DNA of 20,462 bases from JAXGTD01 sp040775095. GTDB taxonomy: Bacteria > Pseudomonadota > Gammaproteobacteria > Chromatiales > Chromatiaceae. Positions 6,470 through 14,231 of this stretch are shown here, in pieces. The notes beneath the pieces were generated by a model that did no database searches, was not told the DNA's origin, and was given only the letters and a program-made list of their open reading frames with translations. Numbering within the stretch: the stretch's first letter is position 1; each line of letters opens with the position of its first letter. A program made the position numbers and the translations under genes. Where the stretch lies: contig JAXGTD010000074.1 of the NCBI GenBank assembly GCA_040775095.1, positions 1 through 20,462 of the forward strand, read 5' to 3'.

Positions 6470-6951
6470 TCGCCCCACCCCTCTGCCTCCATCGCATCGA
6501 AACGGCGACCGTCCTTGGGCTGCTGGCCCTCGATGGCGCGGGCCAGCCAGGCACTGGGCCCGGCGCGCAGCTCCGCCTGTAGGGTGGCGAGCAAACCGTT
6601 CACCGGGGCACCCGGGCTGACCTTGACGGGTTGGATGCCCTGGGCGAGCAGCTGATTGATCGCCGAGGCCCCGACCGCCTGACAGTAGATGGCAACACAG
6701 CCGCTCAGCGCGGCGATCTTGGCCGCCAGTTTGTCCTCGTTCCCGTCCATCGCGAGGCTGCCGAACTGGGTCGCCTCCACCAGGCTGGCCTGCTCCAGGT
6801 CCACCGCATAGATGGCGAAGGACTCGGCAGCGCCGAAGTGTTGGTCCACATGCCGCAAATCGCTGGTGGCGAAGGCCACCCGCACCGCTGTATCTGCTTG
6901 CATCGCTGCTGCCCCTTGCGTCAGGACCCTGAGTCGTCGTTCGATGGTCAT
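6466..6951 (-). CDS. nifX: NifX, FeMo-cofactor precursor carrier
   Basis: NifX binds NifB-co and VK-cluster and shuttles them to NifEN. The 161-residue product is the standard length. It has the NifX-type (dinitrogenase iron-molybdenum cofactor) domain: RVAFATSDLRHVDQHFGAAE (about 24-43) with the conserved QHFG, FAIYAVD, and AIYCQAVGASAINQLLAQGI (about 87-106). The C-terminus carries FDAMEAEGW, typical of true NifX and not of the smaller NafY/VnfX-like domain proteins. The ATG has AGAGGA seven bases upstream. It starts 45 bases after nifN and its stop overlaps the GTG of the RseC-like gene. Confidence 0.94.
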   Translation of the reverse strand: MTIERRLRVLTQGAAAMQADTAVRVAFATSDLRHVDQHFGAAESFAIYAVDLEQASLVEATQFGSLAMDGNEDKLAAKIAALSGCVAIYCQAVGASAINQLLAQGIQPVKVSPGAPVNGLLATLQAELRAGPSAWLARAIEGQQPKDGRRFDAMEAEGWGE

Positions 6952-6996
6952 CGGATGTTCCTCTGCCGCGCCCCGGTCTCGGTCCCTGCCGAGACC

Positions 6997-8403
6997 TTAG
7001 TGGGCGACCGTCCGAGTATGTGCGGCGGCCCATTCCGCCGGCCGCGGTAATAGCCGGGATCGATACGGATGAATCTCTCCCTTCTCCAGGCCCATCACGA
7101 TATTGGCCAGGTCAAAGAGCGTTGCCCGGCTGCCCTGGTAGCCGATCCAGGTGCGCTGGTAACCGCCGATCAGGTCGTACTGGGGAAATCCGGCCCGCAA
7201 CAGAGGGATTCCCAGCCTCTGCGCCGTGTGCGCCGCGTGGGAGTTACCGATCAGAACCTCTGCCTCGCCCTGGCGCGCGAGCCCTTCAAGATCCTCGAGG
7301 TCGCCAATCTTGACCTCCGTGGCCGCCACCAGCCGCAGTCCTGGCGCATTGGCCGGCGTCACCGCCGCCACGGTCTGCGCCCCGATGCTGGCGAGCATCT
7401 GGCTGAAGCCCACCAGCAGGTCCGCGTCGGCGGCGATGGCGAAACGCGCCATACCCAACGAGAAATGGCAATCGAGCATGGCGTCCTGGAACTGGGCTCG
7501 CTGGCGCTCCAGCCGATCGGGGACCGGGCGCCCGGCGATCCCGGCCAGAGACGCCACCAGCGCGTCCACGGCATCCAGGCCCATCAGGTGCGCGAAGCGG
7601 TGGTCCGGCACGCCGGTTCTCTCGGTCAGCACGTTCGCCGGAGCCGACATGGACTCGCCCACCACCAGGGTGGCGCAGGCATCGCCAAGGCTGGCGAGCT
7701 CGCCCACCGGGGTGCCGCCGATGGTCAGGGGGCTGAAGTCCTGCTCCGTCAGATGGCCGCTCAGGGAGTCGGACAGATCGGGCACGACCACGGGGCGCAG
7801 CCCAAACGACTCGACGATCTCCTTGAGGTGCTCGATGTCCCCCGGGGTCAGGGCCGAGCCAACCAGCACGTTGACCTGGCGGGGACGCCGTCCGGGACGC
7901 GTGCCGGCCTGCGCCGCGGTGGGCACCAGCTCCTCGATCAGGGCCTGGGTAGCGGCGCCAAAGCCCGACTCCAGGCAACCGCTGAAGTCCGGGGTGGAGA
8001 CCGCCACCACGGGTGTCGAATCGAATTGGGGATACTTGGCCCGGAACTCGCGCACCGCCAGGCGGATGTCCGCGCCCTGGGTCTCGGCCAGACCCGTGGT
8101 CGGCAGGCCAATCAGGTCCAGATCCGGCGCGTTCTTCTCACACAGGGTCTTGAGTCCCTCGGCCACGTTGTCGTTGGCACCCATGACCGAGCTGACCTGA
8201 TCCATTGCCGTGCTCTGGAGCGGGATGGGCTCGCGAAAGTGCCGGACAAAAAAGACCTTGCCGAAGGCGCTACAGCCCTGGGAACCGTGCAGCATGGGCA
8301 TGGCGCGTCTGAAGCCCAGGAAGGCAAGGGCGGCCCCGATGGTTGAGCTGACCTTGAGTGGGCTGACCGACAGCGCCTTGTTGCGTTTCACGATTTTAGG
8401 CAT
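6997..8403 (-). CDS. nifN: NifN, beta-type subunit of the NifEN cofactor scaffold
   Basis: NifN pairs with NifE in an alpha2-beta2 complex, related to NifDK, on which NifB-co is matured to FeMo-co with Mo and homocitrate. The 468-residue product begins PKIVKRNKALSVSPLK. It then has GSQGCSAFGKVFFVRHFREP, in which Cys44 is the ligand for the permanent [4Fe-4S] cluster shared with NifE. Later family segments are TPDFSGCLESGFGAA and GFPQYDLIGG. The ATG at 8401-8403 lies inside the last codons of nifE (8-base overlap), so the pair is translationally coupled. It differs from NifK in lacking the full set of P-cluster cysteines. Confidence 0.96.
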   Translation of the reverse strand: MPKIVKRNKALSVSPLKVSSTIGAALAFLGFRRAMPMLHGSQGCSAFGKVFFVRHFREPIPLQSTAMDQVSSVMGANDNVAEGLKTLCEKNAPDLDLIGLPTTGLAETQGADIRLAVREFRAKYPQFDSTPVVAVSTPDFSGCLESGFGAATQALIEELVPTAAQAGTRPGRRPRQVNVLVGSALTPGDIEHLKEIVESFGLRPVVVPDLSDSLSGHLTEQDFSPLTIGGTPVGELASLGDACATLVVGESMSAPANVLTERTGVPDHRFAHLMGLDAVDALVASLAGIAGRPVPDRLERQRAQFQDAMLDCHFSLGMARFAIAADADLLVGFSQMLASIGAQTVAAVTPANAPGLRLVAATEVKIGDLEDLEGLARQGEAEVLIGNSHAAHTAQRLGIPLLRAGFPQYDLIGGYQRTWIGYQGSRATLFDLANIVMGLEKGEIHPYRSRLLPRPAEWAAAHTRTVAH

Positions 8404-9859
8404 GGGAGACCCCCGCGGCAGCCGCCAGCTCGGGCACGGCAACGCCCGTCTCCGAATCGGGGTCGGACTTGGTGGAGCGCTCCAGGCTCGCCCACGGAGG
8501 TGGCCTGCGCACCGCCTCCCACACCGGACTCTCGATGGTCAGGCAGAGCTGCTTGGCCAGTTCCAGCATCCCGCTGTAGCCCTCGTAGCCGAAGTCACGT
8601 TCCTGATTGATATCCAGGAAGGGGATACGCGCCTTGAGCGCCGTGTACATGTTGCGTCCGCCGGCGATCAGGATGTCGACCCCCTGATCGCGCACGATCT
8701 TGATCAGCGCCCTGGGATTGCCGTCCTCGATCATCACGGCGTCCTGCCCCATCAGCTCCCGAATCCGCGCCTTGTCGTCCTCCGTGGACTTCTTCGTGCC
8801 GGTGGCGACAACCACCATGCCCAGATCCTGCAGTGCCGAGATGATGGACCAGGACTTGACCCCACCGGTGTAGAGGAGGACCTTGCGGCCCCGAAGACGC
8901 CTGCGCCAAGGCTCGAGCTGCTCGTGGATGGCCGCCTCTTCCCGCGCAATCAGGGCCTCGGTGCGGGTCGTCAGGTCGGGGTCGTCGATAAGCCGGGCAA
9001 AATCGCGCAATGCCTGGGAGACGTCCGCGACGCCGTAGAAGCTGCCCTCGAACCAGGGTGTGCCGAAGGCCTCCTGCAGCTTGCGGGCGACATTGATCAT
9101 GGCCTTGGAGCAGACCATCATGTTGACCTCGGAGCGGTGCATGGTCTGCACCTCGCGGAAGCGCGCGTCGCCCGACAGGGTGCAGAGCACCCGCAGGCCC
9201 AGCTCATCGAGCAGCGGCAAGACGTGCCATAGCTCGCCGGCGATGTTGTACTCGCCCACCAGGGTCACGTCGTGGACCTTGAACCCATCCCTTTCGATAC
9301 CTTCCGGCACCGGATCCGGCTCGCGGCTGCCGCAGACGTGCTTGATCATGCTGTCGCCGGCGATACGGTTGCCCAGGTTCTTGGTGCCGTAAAAGCCGGC
9401 CGCGTCGACTGGCACCACCGGGGTGCCCCAGCGCTCGGCCGCCTCCCTGCACACCGCGCCGACATCATCACCCACGAGCGCCGGGATGCAGGTGTTGTAG
9501 ACGAACACTGCTGCCGGGCTGTAGGAATCGATGGCCTGCTTGATGGCGTGAAACAGCCGCTTCTCCCCACGTCCCATGACCACGTCCTGCTCGGTCAGGT
9601 CGGTGGTCATGCCGATCTTGTACAGCGTGGGGCCAGAGGAGCGAGTACCGCGGTTGTCCCAGGAACTGCCCGCGCAGGCAATGGATCCATGAACGATGTG
9701 CGCCACGTCGGCGATCGGCAGGAGCGCGATCTGGGCACCGTCGAAGGCACAGCCGCCAGCGGTGGCCCCCGGCTTGGGCTTGGCGCAGCCGGACTTCTCC
9801 TTCCGATTGTGCGCGCACGCCGGCTCGTCGAGCAGGGCCGCGATGTCTTTCTGTTTCAT
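8396..9859 (-). CDS. nifE: NifE, alpha-type subunit of the NifEN cofactor scaffold
   Basis: NifE forms the NifEN complex with the next gene. The 487-residue product has the NifE-specific N-terminal cysteine arrangement, with Cys37 (GGCAFDGAQ), Cys62 (HGSIACAGSSWDNR) and Cys124 (VYNTCIPALVGDD), which with NifN Cys44 hold the [4Fe-4S] cluster. Further conserved stretches are DAAGFYGTKNLGNRIAGD, GEYNIAGELWH and GGVKSWS. The ATG has GGAG at five bases spacing. It is the first gene of the nine-gene operon, about 25 bases behind the predicted sigma-54 start. It is not NifD: the HGPIGC-type start and the cofactor-binding His region of NifD are not seen. Confidence 0.97.
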   Translation of the reverse strand: MKQKDIAALLDEPACAHNRKEKSGCAKPKPGATAGGCAFDGAQIALLPIADVAHIVHGSIACAGSSWDNRGTRSSGPTLYKIGMTTDLTEQDVVMGRGEKRLFHAIKQAIDSYSPAAVFVYNTCIPALVGDDVGAVCREAAERWGTPVVPVDAAGFYGTKNLGNRIAGDSMIKHVCGSREPDPVPEGIERDGFKVHDVTLVGEYNIAGELWHVLPLLDELGLRVLCTLSGDARFREVQTMHRSEVNMMVCSKAMINVARKLQEAFGTPWFEGSFYGVADVSQALRDFARLIDDPDLTTRTEALIAREEAAIHEQLEPWRRRLRGRKVLLYTGGVKSWSIISALQDLGMVVVATGTKKSTEDDKARIRELMGQDAVMIEDGNPRALIKIVRDQGVDILIAGGRNMYTALKARIPFLDINQERDFGYEGYSGMLELAKQLCLTIESPVWEAVRRPPPWASLERSTKSDPDSETGVAVPELAAAAGVSHA

Positions 9860-9895
9860 GGACACTCCAAGACCTGGGGGTTTGTCGTGACCGGA

Positions 9896-9912
9896 TGCAG
9901 GGCCTATGCCAA
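9896..9912 (-). promoter_or_regulatory. Sigma-54 promoter of the nifENX operon
   Basis: On the minus strand TTGGCATAGGCCCTGCA has GG, ten bases, GC, and matches the -24/-12 consensus at most other positions (TTGGCA good, -12 box CTGC with one mismatch). Predicted start near 9884. It lies between the nifE ATG and an IHF-like plus NifA site. Confidence 0.8.
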
Positions 9913-9916
9913 CTGC

Positions 9917-9929
9917 TATGAGCTTGATC
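9917..9929. promoter_or_regulatory. Candidate IHF site for nifE
   Basis: On the minus strand GATCAAGCTCATA keeps the ATCAA core of the IHF consensus, with mismatches in the first base and one of the last three. It lies between the NifA site and the sigma-54 promoter. Weaker than the site at nifB. Confidence 0.35.
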
Positions 9930-9956
9930 CGACGAGGGAATCCGTCGATGCGACCC

Positions 9957-9972
9957 TGTCGGATCTCCGACA
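9957..9972. promoter_or_regulatory. NifA upstream activator site for nifE
   Basis: TGTCGGATCTCCGACA is an exact TGT-N10-ACA site with the extended TGTCG-N6-CGACA symmetry. Its centre is about 80 bases upstream of the predicted nifE transcript start. It could also help the divergent SIR2-like gene, though that promoter is about 250 bases away. The rest of 9973-10208 holds nothing I can name. Confidence 0.85.
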
Positions 9973-10208
9973 ATTCCGGCTGGATGGAGGATCGGAGACA
10001 TCGGCAGAGGATGGGCGGGGACCCCACCGCGGCCCGCCATCGGGGTCTTTAACGACGACAGGACGCATCGAGCGCTCCATTGCCGTGGGGTTGCGGCGAC
10101 GGAAAATGCCGGTGCTCCCACACCGTGACCCGTCATGTTCCCGACAATCCGACCCGGTGCCCGGCCCCTGCGGTATCGCGGGCAGTGCAAGATCAGTCAC
10201 TTATGCTT

Positions 10209-10225
10209 TTGGTCCGCGACTTGCT
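10209..10225 (+). promoter_or_regulatory. Candidate sigma-54 promoter of the SIR2-like gene
   Basis: TTGGTCCGCGACTTGCT has GG at 10211-10212, ten bases, then GC at 10223-10224 and a perfect TTGCT -12 box. The -24 box is weaker (TTGGTC instead of TTGGCA). Predicted start near 10237, about 64 bases before the ATG. No perfect NifA site is seen in the 150 bases upstream. Confidence 0.5.
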
Positions 10226-10300
10226 TGCCAGACGATGACCTCTCCCGTCAAACCCATCACGCGAGGCCAGAGAAAGCCTCCCCGCGGCAACAGGTGCATC

Positions 10301-11173
10301 ATGGTGTCAGATCGTCTTCACGCGTTGGCCCAAGGGCTCCAGCAGGGCCGGCTTGTCCCTTACCTCGGTCCCGGCGCCCTGTCGGGGGTGACAGACCCCG
10401 GCACCGGCGAGCCCATACCGGCGGACAGCGACAGCCTGATCCTGGCCATGAATCAGGGCCGACCGATGTCCCAACGACTGATGTGGGAGTTCCCTCGGGC
10501 GGCGATGGACGTGGAGCTCAAGCGTGGCAGGGGGGCGGTAAGCCGCTTTCTCGATACGACCTACGGGACCCGATCCTGGACCCGGGCGGCCGTTCACGAC
10601 TGGTTGGCGGCCCACCGGCCGCGTTACGCGGTCGACATCAACCGTGACACACAGCTGCAGGACTCGTACGCCCAAACACCCCACACCCTGGTGCGTGGCA
10701 TCGCCCGGGTCGGTGGCACCGATTTCCGCTTCCGCATCCACGCCTATGACGGTGCGCGCTACCACGAAGTCGAACAGACCGAGGTGGACCCGACGCTGCC
10801 GATCCTTTTCAAGCCCATGGGAAGCCCCCGACCGGACGCGACCTATATCGCATCGGACGCGGACTATGTCGACTACATCACCGAGCTGATGGGTGGCTTT
10901 GCCATCCCGGACTTCATCAAGGAGTACCGGCGCGATCGCCAATACCTCTTGCTTGGGTTGCGGCTGACCCGCGACACGGAGCGAATGGTCCTGTCGGATA
11001 TCATCTACTCGGCGGCATCCCCGGCCGGCTACGCGCTGATCCCGGAGCCAACCGAGAAGGAGCTGCGTTTCTGCCAGCTCAAGGGAATCAAGGTCATCGC
11101 CGCCGACATCCCCGCGCTTCTCCACGCGGCGGGCTGGGTCACCCCGGCGACCGGGAAGACGGCCTCCGCGTAG
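10301..11173 (+). CDS. SIR2-like (Rossmann-type) protein in the nif cluster, function unknown
   Basis: The 290-residue product looks like a SIR2_2-type domain protein. Near the N-terminus LVPYLGPGALSG (18-29) replaces the glycine-rich GAGxS nucleotide loop. VDINRDTQLQ (111-120) sits where SIR2 proteins have TTNxD. LPILFKPMGS (166-175) sits where the catalytic LHGS usually lies, followed by the SDADYVDYI segment. QYLLLGLRLTRDTERMV (214-230) and a final IKVIAADIPALLHAAG match the end of the domain. In this reading the usual catalytic His is missing (KPMG), so NAD binding without deacylation, or a changed activity, is possible. The ATG follows AGGTG at short spacing; a further ATG 22 codons upstream has no ribosome site. 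It diverges from nifE, behind a candidate sigma-54 promoter, and converges on the nitrilase gene. Family call is by pattern only. Confidence 0.72.
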   Translation: MVSDRLHALAQGLQQGRLVPYLGPGALSGVTDPGTGEPIPADSDSLILAMNQGRPMSQRLMWEFPRAAMDVELKRGRGAVSRFLDTTYGTRSWTRAAVHDWLAAHRPRYAVDINRDTQLQDSYAQTPHTLVRGIARVGGTDFRFRIHAYDGARYHEVEQTEVDPTLPILFKPMGSPRPDATYIASDADYVDYITELMGGFAIPDFIKEYRRDRQYLLLGLRLTRDTERMVLSDIIYSAASPAGYALIPEPTEKELRFCQLKGIKVIAADIPALLHAAGWVTPATGKTASA

Positions 11174-11181
11174 CGCGCCGA

Positions 11182-11203
11182 CCCGGGGTTCGGCCACCCC
11201 GGG
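11182..11203. terminator. Hairpin between converging SIR2-like and nitrilase genes
   Basis: CCCGGGG (11182-11188) and CCCCGGG (11197-11203) form a perfect 7-bp GC stem with an 8-base loop in the 96-base gap between two converging genes. There is no T-run on either strand, so intrinsic termination is doubtful. Position suits a shared transcript end. Confidence 0.35.
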
Positions 11204-11269
11204 GCCGATGCCGGGACTTGCCGGCTGGGGCATCTTGGGCCGAACGGTGGGGATCGATCTCGCGCCTGT

Positions 11270-12208
11270 TCAGGGATCGAAGCGGATCGGCGATTGCCTC
11301 TCCCGGTTGACCCGTAGGCTGAACAGATCCGCACGGGCATAGTGACCGGCGACGTCGAAGGTGCGACGGGCACTGGCGGCGCGTGCCGCATCCACCTCGG
11401 CATAGAGTATGTCCTGTTGCTGGTGCAGCGGGCCGGCCAGCTTTTCCCCGCCGGGGGCGATCACGACCGAGTCACCCGGATTGATCCAGTCCTCCTGCGG
11501 CGGATAGAGCCGGTCCCGTTCCGGGAAGTCGTCCGGAAGATCCCGGTTGCGCAGCGCAACCCCGGCGCCGATCACCCAGCACCCACCTTCACGGGCGATA
11601 TGCTGCAGTGTGCCGATCCAGCCGTCGCCGCTGTCATAGGTAGGCGCGATGTGGATATCGATGCCCTGGGCGTAGAGGGCAAAGCGTGCCAGCGGCATGT
11701 AGTTCTCCCAGCACAGCAGCGCGCCGATCCGCCCCACCGGCGTGTCGACGGCGCGCAGCCCCGAGGCATCGCCGCACCCCCACAGGGTGCGCTCCGGGTT
11801 GGTGGGCATCAGCTTGCGGTGATGGTTGAGGACCTCGCCCTGGGGACCGATCACGACCAGGCTGTTGTACAGGGTGGAGCGGCCGATCGTGCCGTCGCGC
11901 TCGTTGATTCCGATGACCACCGTGACGCCCGCCTCGGCCGCCGCCTTGCGCACCTTGGCCAGGCCATCGCGAGTCAGGTCCACGGAATTGTCCAGCAGGC
12001 GCCGGTGGATGCGTTCGCAGAGATCCCAGTCACCGCCCGGCCGCAGCCGCCATACCCAGGCCGGATAGCCGGGAACGAATGTCTCGGGGAAAACGATCAG
12101 CTGCGCCCCCGCGGCAGCCGCCCCGCAGACGAGCCCGGCGGCGAGGTCGAGCGTGGCCTCGCGCTGGAGCACCCGCGGCGCATGCTGGATGATGGCAATC
12201 TTCGCCAT
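11270..12208 (-). CDS. Nitrilase-family carbon-nitrogen hydrolase
   Basis: This 312-residue protein belongs to the nitrilase superfamily, probably the true nitrilase branch that hydrolyses nitriles to acid and ammonia. The catalytic triad is in place: Glu42 (FPETFVPGYP), Lys132 (HHRKLMPT) and Cys166 (GALLCWENYMP). The CWENY motif and the FVPGYPxW segment are typical of nitrilases, not amidases. Conserved PTYDSGDGW and a C-terminal YAEVD segment are also present. The ATG follows AGAGGT five bases upstream. It stands alone on the minus strand between nifB (divergent) and the SIR2-like gene (convergent), with a 90-base leader of three hairpins and no clear sigma-54 site. A role in releasing ammonia from organic nitrogen, or in detoxifying nitriles or cyanide-like compounds, is inference. 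Confidence 0.9.
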   Translation of the reverse strand: MAKIAIIQHAPRVLQREATLDLAAGLVCGAAAAGAQLIVFPETFVPGYPAWVWRLRPGGDWDLCERIHRRLLDNSVDLTRDGLAKVRKAAAEAGVTVVIGINERDGTIGRSTLYNSLVVIGPQGEVLNHHRKLMPTNPERTLWGCGDASGLRAVDTPVGRIGALLCWENYMPLARFALYAQGIDIHIAPTYDSGDGWIGTLQHIAREGGCWVIGAGVALRNRDLPDDFPERDRLYPPQEDWINPGDSVVIAPGGEKLAGPLHQQQDILYAEVDAARAASARRTFDVAGHYARADLFSLRVNRERQSPIRFDP

Positions 12209-12230
12209 GGTGGACCTCTGCTTTATTAGA

Positions 12231-12322
12231 AGCAGATCCAATGTCTTCCTGACACCGGATCTGCTCGCGAAGCGACGGCGCGGTTTGCGCTTCGCTCCAT
12301 TTTCAGTCACTCGGGTGACTGA
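12231..12322 (-). promoter_or_regulatory. Structured leader of the nitrilase gene: three consecutive inverted repeats
   Basis: Three perfect inverted repeats stand in line upstream of the nitrilase start. The first is AGCAGATCC (12231-12239) with GGATCTGCT (12257-12265), loop 17. The second is GCGAAGCG (12267-12274) with CGCTTCGC (12288-12295), loop 13. The third is TCAGTCAC (12303-12310) with GTGACTGA (12315-12322), loop 4. The hairpin nearest the gene ends 22 bases before the ATG. No U-run follows any of them on the coding strand. The tight outer one could also be an operator. The stretch 12323-12554 holds no gene I can support. Confidence 0.5.
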
Positions 12323-12554
12323 ACATGCCGGGCCATCCATCGCCCGCACACGCGGCGCGATCAATCCGCCTCCCCGGCCTGATCCGGCCAAGATTTGGCG
12401 TCTGCTCTCGGCTCCCGAATGGGGTCGGATTACCGCGCGTTCTCGGAGCGCCTGCTCCGGTTTGCGCCGATCGGCCGGCGCTGGGGCCACAGACGGGGTG
12501 CGGCTGGGTGGTACCGACGCCTGTCCTCATCCCAACAAGCGAAGTTTAGGTCGC

Positions 12555-12570
12555 TGTCGCGATCTCGACA
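12555..12570. promoter_or_regulatory. NifA upstream activator site for nifB
   Basis: TGTCGCGATCTCGACA is an exact TGT-N10-ACA site with the extended TGTCG-N6-CGACA symmetry. Its centre is about 97 bases upstream of the predicted nifB start, the same distance as for the iscA-like operon. Confidence 0.88.
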
Positions 12571-12603
12571 ATATTGCTTCGGTACTGACTCCAACCATTG
12601 ACG

Positions 12604-12616
12604 GATCAATCACTTA
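12604..12616. promoter_or_regulatory. Candidate IHF site for nifB
   Basis: GATCAATCACTTA matches the IHF consensus WATCAA-N4-TTR at every defined position but the first. It lies between the NifA site and the sigma-54 promoter. Confidence 0.65.
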
Positions 12617-12631
12617 AAACCGAATCAGAGG

Positions 12632-12648
12632 TCGGCATACGCCTTGCT
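12632..12648 (+). promoter_or_regulatory. Sigma-54 promoter of nifB
   Basis: TCGGCATACGCCTTGCT has GG at 12634-12635, ten bases, then GC at 12646-12647 with a perfect TTGCT -12 box and a good CGGCA -24 box. Predicted start near 12659, about 57 bases before the nifB ATG. Confidence 0.8.
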
Positions 12649-12715
12649 TTGTTGCACCCAGAGACGATGCAAACCCAGCGGGCGACCAGGCCCGCGACCT
12701 TCCGGAGGCAACGTG

Positions 12716-14227
12716 ATGGAGTTGAAAGTCCTGGGCCAAAACGAGGCGGTGGAGGGCTGCGCGTCCAGCGGTTGCGGCGGCAGCTCGGATGCGCTGGCGC
12801 ATGTGCCGGAGGCGATCCGCGCCAAGGTGCACAACCACCCCTGCTATTCGGAAGAGGCGCACCATCACTACGCCCGCATGCACGTGGCCGTGGCCCCGGC
12901 CTGCAACATCCAGTGCCACTATTGCAATCGCAAATACGACTGTGCCAACGAGTCCCGCCCCGGCGTGGTCTCCGAGCTGCTGACCCCGGACCAGGCGGTG
13001 AAGAAGGTCATGGCCGTCGCCGCCAATATCCCACAGATGACGGTGCTGGGCATCGCGGGCCCCGGCGACCCGCTGGCCAACCCGGAGCGTACCCTCGACA
13101 CCTTCCGTCAACTCAGCGAGAAGGCCCCCGACATCAGGCTCTGCGTCTCGACCAACGGGCTCGCCCTGCCGGCCCAGGTGGATGAGCTCTGCAAGCACCA
13201 CATCGACCACGTCACCATCACCATCAACTGCGTGGACCCGGATGTCGGCGCCAGGATCTACCCCTGGATCTTCTGGAACAACCGCCGGGTCAAGGGGCGC
13301 AAGGGCGCCGAGATCCTCATTGCGCAGCAGCAGAAGGGACTGGAGATGCTGGTGGCCCGGGGCGTCCTGGTGAAGGTCAACTCGGTGCTGATCCCCGGGG
13401 TCAACGACGAGCACCTGAAGGAGGTCAGCCGCGTGGTCAAGGCCAAGGGGGCCTTCCTGCACAACGTCATGCCGCTGATCGCCGAGGCCGAGCACGGTAC
13501 CTTCTATGGGGTCATGGGCCAGCGCGGGCCGACCCACGGCGAGCTTCAGTCCCTGCAGGACGCCTGCGCCGGCGACATGGCGATGATGCGCCACTGCCGT
13601 CAGTGCCGCGCCGATGCGGTGGGCATGCTCGGCGAGGACCGCGGCGACGAATTCACCCTCGACAAGATCGATGACATGGAGATCGACTACGCCGCGGCCA
13701 TGGAGCGCCGGCGCGAGGTGCACGCCGCCATCGAGGCCAACCGCGAGGCGCGGCGAAAGAACACGGGCGAGACCTTCGTCTCCGTCGCCAATCTCAAGGG
13801 CGCCAGCCTCAAGGGGCGTAAGAAGGAGACCCGCCCGGTCTTGATGGCCGTGGCCACCGCCGGCGGCGGGGTGATCAACCAGCACTTCGGCCACGCCCGG
13901 GAGTTCCTGATCTACGAGGCGAACAGCCAGGACGTGCGCTTCATCGGCCACCGCAAGGTGGACCTCTACTGCTCCGGCGGCGACACCTGCGGGGACGCGG
14001 AGACGGCCCTGGCCAAGACCATCCGGACCCTGGCCGGCTGCGAGGCGGTGCTGTGCTCGAAGATCGGCTACGAGCCCTGGGGCCTGCTGGAGGCGGCCGG
14101 CATCACGCCCAACGGCGAGCATGCCATGGAACCCATCGAGGAGGCGATCGCCGCGGTCTACCGCGAGATGGCCAACGACGGGCAGCTGGACCAGGCGGCC
14201 CCGACCACGATGCGCATGAGCGCCTGA
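12716..14227 (+). CDS. nifB: NifB, radical SAM enzyme making NifB-co
   Basis: NifB joins two [4Fe-4S] clusters with carbide insertion from SAM to give NifB-co, the Fe8S9C precursor of FeMo-co. The 503-residue protein has the radical SAM triad Cys63, Cys67 and Cys70 (ACNIQCHYCNRKYDC, with Cys76 following). It also has GIAGPGDPLANP for SAM binding and HCRQCRADAVG for a further cluster. The C-terminal NifX-like domain starts near residue 390 (ATAGGGVINQHFGHAREF) and has CSGGDTCGD. This fusion is the proteobacterial form. The ATG has GGAGG seven bases upstream. It leads the plus-strand operon and has the full sigma-54/IHF/NifA control region. Confidence 0.98.
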   Translation: MELKVLGQNEAVEGCASSGCGGSSDALAHVPEAIRAKVHNHPCYSEEAHHHYARMHVAVAPACNIQCHYCNRKYDCANESRPGVVSELLTPDQAVKKVMAVAANIPQMTVLGIAGPGDPLANPERTLDTFRQLSEKAPDIRLCVSTNGLALPAQVDELCKHHIDHVTITINCVDPDVGARIYPWIFWNNRRVKGRKGAEILIAQQQKGLEMLVARGVLVKVNSVLIPGVNDEHLKEVSRVVKAKGAFLHNVMPLIAEAEHGTFYGVMGQRGPTHGELQSLQDACAGDMAMMRHCRQCRADAVGMLGEDRGDEFTLDKIDDMEIDYAAAMERRREVHAAIEANREARRKNTGETFVSVANLKGASLKGRKKETRPVLMAVATAGGGVINQHFGHAREFLIYEANSQDVRFIGHRKVDLYCSGGDTCGDAETALAKTIRTLAGCEAVLCSKIGYEPWGLLEAAGITPNGEHAMEPIEEAIAAVYREMANDGQLDQAAPTTMRMSA

Positions 14228-14231
14228 CGAC

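Noticed and set aside
9272..10300. Upstream extension of the SIR2-like frame through nifE
   Set aside because: It is antisense to nifE and crosses the nifE control region; the ATG at 10301 has a ribosome site and starts the family-like segment.
12209..12554. Sigma-54 promoter for the nitrilase gene
   Set aside because: No site with correct GG-N10-GC spacing and -24/-12 boxes was found on the minus strand; the NifA site at 12555 is fully explained by nifB.
12614..14122. 502-codon minus-strand frame opposite nifB
   Set aside because: It is the antisense shadow of nifB, with low-complexity Val/Leu/Gly/His/Asp composition and no known domain.
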